From an uncultured Muribaculaceae bacterium (lineage in GTDB: Bacteria; Bacteroidota; Bacteroidia; Bacteroidales; Muribaculaceae), in assembly GCA_910584125.1 (NCBI GenBank), contig CAJTXU010000054.1, positions 1-8,339 of the forward strand: DNA of 8,339 nucleotides. The letters are read 5' to 3'. A program made the translations under genes and the position numbers. Each line of letters starts with the position of its first letter. Position 1 is the first letter of the stretch. Under the pieces are notes generated by a model. That model did no database searches and was not told the origin of the DNA. It worked only from the letters and a program-made list of their open reading frames with translations. This document shows, one piece after another, positions 1 through 6,170 of this stretch.

Positions 1-978
1 CCCTAAGATTTCAAATTGTTCCGGGCAGTACTTGTCAAGGAATGTGATCGGTACTCCCATCGCTCCATCATAGTCAGAGGGAATGGCATCGACAAAAGGG
101 ACTTCGATTGCATCGTAATTATCATATTTCGTGTACCCCTTTCCCTTGATATCTTTATGACGCGAATACATGATATTTTCCTCCATCGTCATAAGAGATA
201 GCGGTTGATGGCGACGGCCATGCTCCATGTTTGTAAACCAGCACGAATTGCCAAGTCGAGTATAATTACCGACGTAGCCCATTTTCTCAGCTTTTTTCTT
301 GTAGGCCTCCGGAACTATTGTTCCTTCAGGCACACCGAAAACCATGTCCGTAGAAAAACCCGTGGCGCCAAGCCATAGTTTGTTCTCCTTGATGAGTGGA
401 AATACTTCCTTATATGTAATTGCATTTGTGTTTCCTATCATCAGACACTGTTTATCGGCTTCTACTATCCATGCAAGAAACTCGCGGAAAAGGGAAAAAG
501 GCGGGTTGGTTACGATGATGTCGGCTTCGTCGCGCAGGACGGTGACTTCGGGGCTACGGAAGTCACCGTCTCCTTCAAGATATTGCCATTCTATATCATG
601 AAAATCTATCACACCGTCGCCGCTGCGGTCGTGATCGAGGACAAATATTTTGCCGCGCACCGATGTTTTGGCCGGGTCGAACTGAGGCGCATCCTGCTCA
701 AAAAGTGATGGTTGCCATGCAGTCTTGTACTTCTTGCTGTCAGGGGCGTATGAGGTGGAAATTAATTTTTTCAGGCCGAGAGTCTGAAAATGCTGTGCGA
801 AATAGAGTGTAAAATTGCTCCACTCAGGGTCGTCGCACGGCAACAGCACGGTCTTGCCCCGGAATACATCGGGGTTATATTCGAGGTAGGCGTTGATTTC
901 ACGCTCAATATCGTAGTATTGAGTGTAAAACTCGTCGTTTTTGGCGGCTTTGGCCGCCGAAAGAGATTCGTTTGCCAT
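1..978 (-). CDS. EcoRI-family adenine-specific DNA methyltransferase (3' end beyond window)
   Basis: The product should transfer a methyl group from S-adenosylmethionine to the N6 of adenine in a specific DNA site, acting in the cytoplasm. The frame is open for 326 codons from an ATG at 978 to the window edge without a stop. Family signature is strong along the whole length: KNDEFYTQY near residues 13-21, a CDDPEWSNF block at 48-56, GDGDFRS at 136-142, the catalytic motif IV as NPPF at 158-161 inside IIVTNPPFSLF, then ITYKEVFPLIKENKLWLG and, at the edge, MGVPITFLDKYCPEQFE. All of these have direct counterparts in M.EcoRI as I remember it, which is about 326 aa; a few dozen C-terminal residues are probably missing here. 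It lies 14 bp downstream of dinD and is probably co-transcribed with it. Whether a restriction endonuclease follows cannot be seen. Target specificity (GAATTC in the namesake) is not proven by the sequence. Confidence 0.93.
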   Translation of the reverse strand, partial: MANESLSAAKAAKNDEFYTQYYDIEREINAYLEYNPDVFRGKTVLLPCDDPEWSNFTLYFAQHFQTLGLKKLISTSYAPDSKKYKTAWQPSLFEQDAPQFDPAKTSVRGKIFVLDHDRSGDGVIDFHDIEWQYLEGDGDFRSPEVTVLRDEADIIVTNPPFSLFREFLAWIVEADKQCLMIGNTNAITYKEVFPLIKENKLWLGATGFSTDMVFGVPEGTIVPEAYKKKAEKMGYVGNYTRLGNSCWFTNMEHGRRHQPLSLMTMEENIMYSRHKDIKGKGYTKYDNYDAIEVPFVDAIPSDYDGAMGVPITFLDKYCPEQFEILG

Positions 979-992
979 TGCTATAGGCTAAA

Positions 993-1823
993 TTATTTCT
1001 TTTTCTTTGGAAGAATTTTCTTTTCATCTGCTTTAAGGCGACGCTCAACTTTCTTCACATCTTCTGCGGGAGGCAATGCCTCCGGGCGTATTCCGCGATC
1101 AAGCAGCATATTGCGCACGGCACTGTTGTTGTCGACATGCTCGCGCTCGATACCTGTTTGTCCATGGAGGTCTTTCTGCTGAACATTGACCGAGGTCATT
1201 TCAGCAGCAAGATCTTTAGCCTTTATGGCGATCGTGGAGAGGAAATCGGCCAGGGGTCTCTTTTCGGGAGCACCTACGCGTCGCTTCATCATTGCTGTGT
1301 CGAGACCAAACAATGCGCGGTCACCTTTGGCTCGGATTATCGCGAATCCACGAGAATCGACGCCGCGCTCGTATAGTACACCGGAAAGCGTATGCTCGGT
1401 TTCGGCAAGTTTGGCACGAGCCTGCACACGTTCAAAATCAAGAAGCCGTTGATGAACAAGTTCTGCCCTGCGGGTCTGTACTGCGAAGTAATTCTGAGCA
1501 AAAGCAATCTCAGATTTACGCGGATCACCATTTTGGGCAATCAGATAGCAGGCATATCGTGTCAGCATCACGTCATCTATCTGACGCTCAGAGCCTGAAC
1601 CGATAGGAACCATTTTGCTGACGTCAGCAAAATGGTCTGAGACTTCCTCTCCTGCATTATTAGCGGACTCCTTGGCCTTTCCTATGATGGATTGAAAGTT
1701 ACGCCATTGGATATAACCCATTGCGGGAGCAAGTTCTCTCGCGCTCCAACACTCCACGCCCTCATATTCGATGGCGATGGATTCAAAACTATTGAAAAGT
1801 TCTTGTATCTCTTTAGCTTTCAT
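993..1823 (-). CDS. dinD: DNA damage-inducible protein D (DinD family)
   Basis: A 276-aa DinD homologue; E. coli DinD is of similar length. In E. coli it is an SOS-induced protein reported to inhibit RecA filament activity; the role in Bacteroidetes is not established. Visible family blocks: an N-terminal BRO-like region with VECWSARELAPAMGY (residues 23-37) and WRNF (40-43), then DHFADVSKMVPIGSG (63-77), DDVMLTRYACYLIAQNGDPRK (83-103, the most conserved block) and YFAVQTRRAEL (112-122). A charged, probably coiled region with a REHVDNN element (227-233) follows, and a lysine-rich tail (ILPKKKK). I chose the ATG at 1823 (MKAKEIQ) because homology starts there; an in-frame TTG at 1868 would add 15 residues with no family resemblance. 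There is no clear Shine-Dalgarno. It is the first gene of a leftward unit with the methyltransferase. Its codons 63-72 contain a perfect 28-bp palindrome. Confidence 0.92.
   Translation of the reverse strand: MKAKEIQELFNSFESIAIEYEGVECWSARELAPAMGYIQWRNFQSIIGKAKESANNAGEEVSDHFADVSKMVPIGSGSERQIDDVMLTRYACYLIAQNGDPRKSEIAFAQNYFAVQTRRAELVHQRLLDFERVQARAKLAETEHTLSGVLYERGVDSRGFAIIRAKGDRALFGLDTAMMKRRVGAPEKRPLADFLSTIAIKAKDLAAEMTSVNVQQKDLHGQTGIEREHVDNNSAVRNMLLDRGIRPEALPPAEDVKKVERRLKADEKKILPKKKK
1609..1636. repeat. Perfect 28-bp palindrome inside dinD
   Basis: The left arm ACCATTTTGCTGAC is followed directly by its exact reverse complement, GTCAGCAAAATGGT, with no spacer; the centre is between 1622 and 1623. 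It covers dinD codons 63-72. The codons are mirror images: H64/M71 (CAT/ATG), F65/K70, A66/S69 and D67/V68. The outermost flanking bases do not pair. Possible roles (operator, cruciform, RNA hairpin) are inference; the symmetry itself is certain. Confidence 0.9.
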
Positions 1824-1930
1824 CGAGATAAAAGGCGGACTTCCGCATAGCATCTGAAGGCCGACCAAAGCCTGTTACGACTACACGAAAGTTTGCATTG
1901 TGTTTTCGGCTCTCGCCGTAGGTCTTGGAT

Positions 1931-1945
1931 AATGATTAGGTCATT
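1931..1945. promoter_or_regulatory. Small dyad in the dinD leader, possible operator
   Basis: AATGA-TTAGG-TCATT: two perfect 5-bp inverted half-sites around a 5-bp spacer, about 25 bp downstream of the candidate -7 box. The size and position suit a repressor half-site pair, but five-base arms occur by chance fairly often, so this is only a candidate. Confidence 0.2.
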
Positions 1946-1969
1946 CTCAGATATTGAACGCTTCGTTTG

Positions 1970-1977
1970 CAAAGTTA
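1970..1977 (-). promoter_or_regulatory. Candidate promoter -7 box for dinD
   Basis: Minus-strand TAACTTTG matches the Bacteroidetes -7 consensus TAnnTTTG and is the same octamer as the plus-strand box at 4030-4037. I see no TTTG at the usual 19-21 bp upstream. Transcription would start near 1962 and leave a leader of roughly 140 nt before the ATG at 1823, which is long. The rest of the 1824-2091 intergenic stretch shows no gene and no convincing terminator for the regulator gene that ends at 2092. Confidence 0.35.
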
Positions 1978-2091
1978 GCGAATTTTTCTGAAACTTTGCG
2001 CATCGGGCATAAAGATAATTCCCCAGACAAGAATAATTTATGGATGAGTGAATAAGTCATCAACTCGTGGCGATTGCCAAGAGGACGGAAG

Positions 2092-3792
2092 TTATTTTCC
2101 AAAGGTGTAGTTGCGGAGGAAGGCTTCGAGCGATGTGCCGTTGGGAAGGGCGAACTTACTGCGCAGTCGCCAGCGGGCCTGCTTGACAGACTCGGGACGA
2201 ATGCCGAGAACGCCGGCTATGTGCTTGTTTTCCATTCCGGTCACTATGTACGACGCAAGGCGTATATCCGCCGCCGTCAACATCGGATAGTCCTCGAGCA
2301 GGCGGTCGGCAAACCGAGGATTCACCTCGCCGAAAACTTCAGCGAAACTGTCGCGGTTCGGTTTCATGACGGTGTGCGACCTGATTGCGCTGCCGATCCT
2401 CGAGACGGCGGCGCCGCTTATCTCGCCCCGTTGCGAGAGACGCGTCATCTCGTCTTCCATCTCGCGGAGCAGACGGTCTTTCTCCTTGATGAGCACCTCG
2501 TTGGCCAGCAGCCGCCTGTTCGACCGTTCCAGTTCAAGCTCGCTCCTGACCTCCGCCATACGCTGGCGCTGCAGCTTGCGCCATATCCAGAGACACACGG
2601 CGATCAGAATGACGAAGACACAGAAGCATATGCCCAGCGTCGTGACCACCGCGTTGCTGCGCTCGAGCTCCTTCTGCTGTCTGAGCTCTCGGATGCGCCC
2701 CGCAAGAAGAGCGTCGCAGACCTCCACACGGTTGGCCGACGTGTTGATCGAGTCATTGAGCGTCGCGGCTATCTCCAGATATTTGTATGCGCTGTCGGTC
2801 ATGCTCAAGGCGTCATACATGAGATAAAGCTGCTGGTAATATTCGCGGCGGTATTCAGGCGTCTCGATCGCCGGCAGATAATGCGTCGCGGTGTCCATGT
2901 AGGCCCGTTGGGCCGACGCGTCCCCACGCTTGCGCGCCTCGTCTGCAAGATACGTCGCATACAGACCGCGAGCCTCCTCCATTCCCGGCATGGCCCCCAC
3001 CAGTTCATAGGCGCGACGCAACGAGACCGTGTCGCGCTCGTCGAGGGCATAGAGATTGCCGAGGGCTATGTCGAGACTTCCCTGCGCAAGAGGTGTCACA
3101 GTGTCGGCGAGAGCCGACCGGAGCACGCGTATGGCACCGGCCGTGTCGCCGCTGATACGCAGCGCGTCGGCATGGTTGATGCGGTTTCCCGACATCTGAT
3201 CCTTTGCCCCGGCGAGCCTGAACAGCGAGTCCGCCCGGTCGAGATAGGGAATCCCCTCCTCGGTCGCCCCGATGTTGTCGAGAAAGCATCCGAGCTCCAT
3301 GGCCAGACCTGCGGCGATCACACAGTCGCCCGTGCCGACGAAGAACTCATAGTCGCGTGTTAGCTGTTCGTAGCGGTCCACCGTCGGCTCGTGATAGTCC
3401 ATGTCGAGGTTCCACTTGATGCGGTTGTAGTCATAGGGGTAGCGGGCGGAGTCGGTCATGTGCAGGGCCGAGTCCATCAAGGCAAGACCCCGCTCGTAAT
3501 CTCCGAGCCTGTAGGCGAGTCGTCCCCGCCAGTAGGCCGACCGCTGGGCCGTCACCGGGTCACTAGGATTCTCCGCAGCCATCTTCTCCATGTCGGCAAC
3601 CACGGGCTCGAGCCGCGCCAGGGCCTCCGGCGCGAGATTCAGATAGAGCGACTCGGCACGCAGTGTCAACGTGTCGAAAACGCCGCCCGCCGGAGTCCAT
3701 CCGTAGGGCGAGAGATTGCGCCGGCGTGCGCATGATCCGACCGTGACCAGTAGTGCCACAACCAGCGCCGAGATGTAGAACGAGTTTTTCAT
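2092..3792 (-). CDS. Membrane-anchored TPR sensor with C-terminal LuxR-like HTH (transcriptional regulator)
   Basis: A 566-aa putative one-component regulator. The N-terminus MKNSFYISALVVALLVTVGSC has a lipobox (V18-G19-S20-C21), so it may be a lipoprotein signal. Residues about 45-375 are helical with TPR-like pairs (for example SAYWRGRLAYRLGDYERGLALMDSA, 85-109; ALRISGDTAGAIRVLRSAL, 210-228; YLMYDALSMTDSAYKYLEIA, 323-342). One transmembrane helix follows (about 381-404, rich in V, I, L, C, ending WIWRKLQRQR), then a charged coiled coil (about 405-455). The C-terminal HTH is at about 505-550 (LTAADIRLASYIVTGMENKHIAGVLGI, then PESVKQARWRLRSKF), resembling the LuxR/GerE fold. The likely topology is sensor outside the inner membrane and HTH in the cytoplasm. 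The ligand is unknown. It is divergent from the BspA-like pair, with repeated candidate operator sites between them, so autoregulation or control of those genes is plausible but inferred. The ATG at 3792 is the only start that includes the signal sequence. Confidence 0.85.
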   Translation of the reverse strand: MKNSFYISALVVALLVTVGSCARRRNLSPYGWTPAGGVFDTLTLRAESLYLNLAPEALARLEPVVADMEKMAAENPSDPVTAQRSAYWRGRLAYRLGDYERGLALMDSALHMTDSARYPYDYNRIKWNLDMDYHEPTVDRYEQLTRDYEFFVGTGDCVIAAGLAMELGCFLDNIGATEEGIPYLDRADSLFRLAGAKDQMSGNRINHADALRISGDTAGAIRVLRSALADTVTPLAQGSLDIALGNLYALDERDTVSLRRAYELVGAMPGMEEARGLYATYLADEARKRGDASAQRAYMDTATHYLPAIETPEYRREYYQQLYLMYDALSMTDSAYKYLEIAATLNDSINTSANRVEVCDALLAGRIRELRQQKELERSNAVVTTLGICFCVFVILIAVCLWIWRKLQRQRMAEVRSELELERSNRRLLANEVLIKEKDRLLREMEDEMTRLSQRGEISGAAVSRIGSAIRSHTVMKPNRDSFAEVFGEVNPRFADRLLEDYPMLTAADIRLASYIVTGMENKHIAGVLGIRPESVKQARWRLRSKFALPNGTSLEAFLRNYTFGK

Positions 3793-3799
3793 TGCGCTG

Positions 3800-3807
3800 C
3801 AAATTTA
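3800..3807 (-). promoter_or_regulatory. Candidate -7 box of the regulator gene, nearly leaderless
   Basis: Minus-strand TAAATTTG matches TAnnTTTG and ends only 7 nt before the ATG at 3792. By the usual spacing, transcription would begin at or within a few bases of the start codon. No TTTG is seen 19-21 bp upstream, so the promoter may need an activator or may be weak. Confidence 0.4.
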
Positions 3808-3864
3808 CCTCTTTTACGCGACTCGACGAGCACCCGTTCAGTCATAAACAGCCGAAAAACCGGC

Positions 3865-3892
3865 TTGTAGACCGTTTGTAGACCGTAGACCG
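3865..3892 (+). promoter_or_regulatory. Three direct GTAGACCG sites, candidate operator cluster (left half)
   Basis: GTAGACCG begins at 3867, 3878 and 3885. The first two sit in a longer shared context (TTGTAGACCG) and are 11 bp apart, one helical turn; the third follows after 7 bp. The cluster lies 73-100 bp upstream of the regulator ATG and outside any credible gene. Together with the inverted copies at 3952-3971 it looks like a multi-site binding region for a DNA-binding protein, possibly the adjacent HTH regulator. Confidence 0.5.
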
Positions 3893-3951
3893 CCGCCACT
3901 TTCACGTTTTTGCCTTTTCCCGCTTGCCATAGGCATTCAGGCCATGGGCAC

Positions 3952-3971
3952 CGGTCTACAAATCGTCTATA
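3952..3971 (-). promoter_or_regulatory. Inverted copies of the GTAGACCG site (right half)
   Basis: CGGTCTACAAA at 3952-3962 is the exact reverse complement of TTTGTAGACCG at 3875-3885. A degenerate second copy, CGTCTATA, follows at 3964-3971, its GTCTA core 11 bp after the first, mirroring the 11-bp step of the left half. It lies about 45 bp upstream of the -33 position of the plus-strand promoter, a suitable place for an activator or repressor of the BspA-like genes. Confidence 0.5.
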
Positions 3972-4005
3972 TCCCGCCCCGGCCTCATCTACAGCCACCG
4001 GTACT

Positions 4006-4037
4006 ATTGCGAACGTGCCCGGGACTCGCTAACTTTG
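4006..4037 (+). promoter_or_regulatory. Promoter of the BspA-like gene pair
   Basis: TAACTTTG at 4030-4037 matches the Bacteroidetes -7 consensus TAnnTTTG. ATTG at 4006-4009, 20 bp upstream, matches three of four bases of the -33 TTTG at the right spacing. Transcription would start near 4043 and leave a leader of about 70 nt before the ATG at 4113. Confidence 0.55.
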
Positions 4038-4054
4038 CGCCCGGAAATACCTAA

Positions 4055-4073
4055 TCAACGCAAAAGGCGTTGA
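4055..4073 (+). promoter_or_regulatory. Hairpin in the 5' leader of the first BspA-like gene
   Basis: TCAACGC, a 5-nt AAAAG loop, then GCGTTGA: a perfect 7-bp stem lying wholly in the predicted untranslated leader, 40 nt before the ATG. It is not followed by a clean U-run, so it fits an mRNA-stabilising or protein-binding hairpin, or an operator dyad, better than a terminator. Confidence 0.4.
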
Positions 4074-4112
4074 CCTGATTTTGCGACAAATTTCTCACCA
4101 ACCTTCAATTTT

Positions 4113-6128
4113 ATGAAAAAGTTTCTACTTGCCGTCCTCGTAGTCGGCTCCGCGTTCTCAAGTTTCGCGATCAAGTATGAGTACGACAACTTCAACGAGC
4201 AAGCCAAGACCTGTCGCCTCGTCGGCTGGAGCGGCGAACTCCCCTCGTCGGGAAAGCTCGTCCTCAAGGACACCTACGAGAAAGACGGCGTGACCTACAA
4301 GATCAACGAGATCGCTCCCGGCGCCCTCAACCATCTCCGCACGGTGACCGAAATCACCATCGGCGCCAACGTTCGCACAATCGGCGACAACACCCCCGAC
4401 AACCCGTATCGCGATGTCGTCAACTTCAACAACGCTCCGCGTCTGGAACGCTTCCGCGTCGCGTCGGGCAACTCGAGATACACCGCCACCGGCGCAGGCA
4501 TCCTGATCCGCACTGAAGACGACGGATCCAAAATCGTGGTCCGCGTCCCGCAGGCACTGCCCCTCACCACCGGCAGACTGACCCTTGGCTCGAGCATCAC
4601 CGACGCAGCCCACAACGCCTTCGCCGAGAACACGACAATCACCACACTCGTGCTCCCGGCCGGGTTCAACTTCGTCAACACTGCTGGCGCCTTCACCAAC
4701 ATGCGCGGCCTCAAGGCCTTCGAGGCTCCCTCCAACCCCTATCTCAACGTTGTGGACGGAATCCTCTACGGCCCGGACAGAACCGACCTGATCTGCTACC
4801 CGCCGCTGCGCGAAGGCAACAGCTTCACCGTTCCCGACAACGTCCGGATGATCAGCCAGAACGCATTCCTGGGAGCTCAGAAACTAAACCACATCGATTT
4901 AGCCAATGTGCAGACTGTCCTCGACAACGCGTTCGCCAAGTCCGCTCTCTGGAATGTGACGCTGCCCGCCACGCTCACGACCGTTGGCCGCGGGGCCTTC
5001 CGCGAGTGCCCCTATCTGAGCTCGGTGACGTTCAACGGCAAGCATTCGCTCGAGAGGGCCGCCTTCAAGGGATGCCACGCGCTGACCACGGCCAACCTCA
5101 GCGTCGACCTGACGTTCGAGAACGACAGCGTCTTCGAGGGATGCGGCTTCAAGAGAATCGTCTTCCCCGAGGGCGACGTGCCCGACGACTATGGACTACG
5201 TCCGTACACATTCTGCAACAACGCGTCGCTCGAAACCATCGACCTCACCAAACTCAACACGACCGAAAACAACCTCGTCATCTTCTCCAACCTGACGCTT
5301 GGTTGCGACAAACTCACATCGGTCAAACTGCCGTCGGCTGTAAGCTTCGGTAGTTCGGGCGGAGTCAACCGCTGCACATTCGGAGCCGATTCGCCGGTAA
5401 AGGAGATTACGTTGGCATCTTTCTGGACTGTCGGTTCACCCTGTCTGCTTTATACCGAGGGCAACCACCTGCCGCGCATCTATCTCCAGGCCACGGGCAG
5501 CGAGGAATGCTTCTGGGATTTCCAGAATTTCTTCAAGGTCACAGGCGACGCGACGGTGCGCCCGCTCATCTTCACCGACGCCTACAAACTCCACTACAAC
5601 GGCAAGGAGACCGCATGGTACGTCTACCCGACGGCCAGCTATTATGTGCCGGCGCTGGCCCGCAAGAACTATACCAAGGCCATCGAGGCCGGCGTCACGG
5701 TCAGCGAGATGTTCGAGCTGACGGTCGACAAGAATTCGGGCGAAGTCCATGTCGTCAACCGTTATCCGAACGACATAACGTTCCAGAGCGTCAGCGTCGA
5801 CGGCGGCGAGCTTGAGCCGTTCGACGCCGCCAACAACGTGAACCTCGGCACTGAGCTGAAGAACGGCACGACGCTGAGGATCTATTACAAATTCCGCGAC
5901 ACACAGTTCAAGACCGACTATCCCATCGCCGAGATCGCCACATCGGGCATAGAGTCCGCGACGACCGACCACGCCGTTGTGAAACATGAGGTCTATACCC
6001 TCTCCGGCACATTCGTCGCGGCCGGCGACGGCGAGGCCGACCTCACAACACTCCCCCCAGGTGTCTACGTAGTCCGTTCGGCCGACGCCGCCGGCAACAC
6101 GACGGTCCGCAAAGTGACAATCCGCTGA
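4113..6128 (+). CDS. BspA-like leucine-rich-repeat exported protein, copy 1
   Basis: A 671-aa exported protein, probably cell-surface or secreted. It starts with a Sec signal peptide (MKKFLLAVLVVGSAFSSFA, cleavage likely after residue 19). Residues about 25-90 form a conserved opening (EYDNF, GKLVLKDTYEKDGVTYKI, IAPGAL). Residues about 155-410 carry degenerate BspA/LRR_5-type repeats, recognised by NAF/GAF/AAF steps: HNAF (167), QNAFLGAQKL (249-258), DNAF (271), GAFRECPYLSSVTF (294-307), AAFKGCHALTTANL (316-329), SVFEGCGFKRIVFP (339-352). A non-repeat region follows (about 440-615), then a short C-terminal beta domain (about 625-671: VYTLSGTFV, LPPGVYVVRS, VRKVTIR) resembling type IX secretion type A sorting domains. 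Whether the host has that system is not visible. BspA-family proteins bind host matrix or other bacteria in some species; the ligand here is unknown. It has a promoter and leader hairpin upstream and is followed by a paralogue 42 bp away. Confidence 0.88.
   Translation: MKKFLLAVLVVGSAFSSFAIKYEYDNFNEQAKTCRLVGWSGELPSSGKLVLKDTYEKDGVTYKINEIAPGALNHLRTVTEITIGANVRTIGDNTPDNPYRDVVNFNNAPRLERFRVASGNSRYTATGAGILIRTEDDGSKIVVRVPQALPLTTGRLTLGSSITDAAHNAFAENTTITTLVLPAGFNFVNTAGAFTNMRGLKAFEAPSNPYLNVVDGILYGPDRTDLICYPPLREGNSFTVPDNVRMISQNAFLGAQKLNHIDLANVQTVLDNAFAKSALWNVTLPATLTTVGRGAFRECPYLSSVTFNGKHSLERAAFKGCHALTTANLSVDLTFENDSVFEGCGFKRIVFPEGDVPDDYGLRPYTFCNNASLETIDLTKLNTTENNLVIFSNLTLGCDKLTSVKLPSAVSFGSSGGVNRCTFGADSPVKEITLASFWTVGSPCLLYTEGNHLPRIYLQATGSEECFWDFQNFFKVTGDATVRPLIFTDAYKLHYNGKETAWYVYPTASYYVPALARKNYTKAIEAGVTVSEMFELTVDKNSGEVHVVNRYPNDITFQSVSVDGGELEPFDAANNVNLGTELKNGTTLRIYYKFRDTQFKTDYPIAEIATSGIESATTDHAVVKHEVYTLSGTFVAAGDGEADLTTLPPGVYVVRSADAAGNTTVRKVTIR
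5634..6115 (+). repeat. Near-identical 482-bp tract, copy 1 (pairs with 7689-8170)
   Basis: Aligned with 7689-8170 at a constant offset of 2055 bp and no gaps, this tract differs at only four positions: 5654, 5686, 6057 and 6108. Positions 5687-6056 (370 bp) are identical. It encodes residues 508-668 of the first BspA-like protein. Upstream of it the two genes differ often, including at synonymous sites. Confidence 0.93.
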
Positions 6129-6170
6129 CGTGACCTAAGGCAACACATACACATGACAACATACGAATTT

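Noticed and set aside
790..1182. Plus-strand frame across the methyltransferase and dinD junction
   Set aside because: It spans the ends of two well supported minus-strand genes and encodes a low-complexity F/S/R-rich product.
1824..1868. Longer dinD start at TTG 1868, adding 15 residues
   Set aside because: The extra residues have no resemblance to the family, and the ATG at 1823 begins exactly where homology begins.
2074..3363. A 429-codon plus-strand open frame opposite the regulator gene
   Set aside because: It lies antisense to a gene with a coherent signal, TM and HTH architecture. Its product is rich in R, H and V with no domain I recognise, as expected for a shadow frame in GC-rich coding DNA.
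3789..3998. A 69-codon minus-strand frame in the divergent intergenic region
   Set aside because: It overlaps the regulator start and runs through the repeated operator-like sites; the product has no recognisable features.
6153..6170. Upstream ATG at 6153 for the second BspA-like gene
   Set aside because: It would put six polar residues before the signal peptide. The ATG at 6171 aligns with copy 1 without gaps and has the same A/T-rich context.
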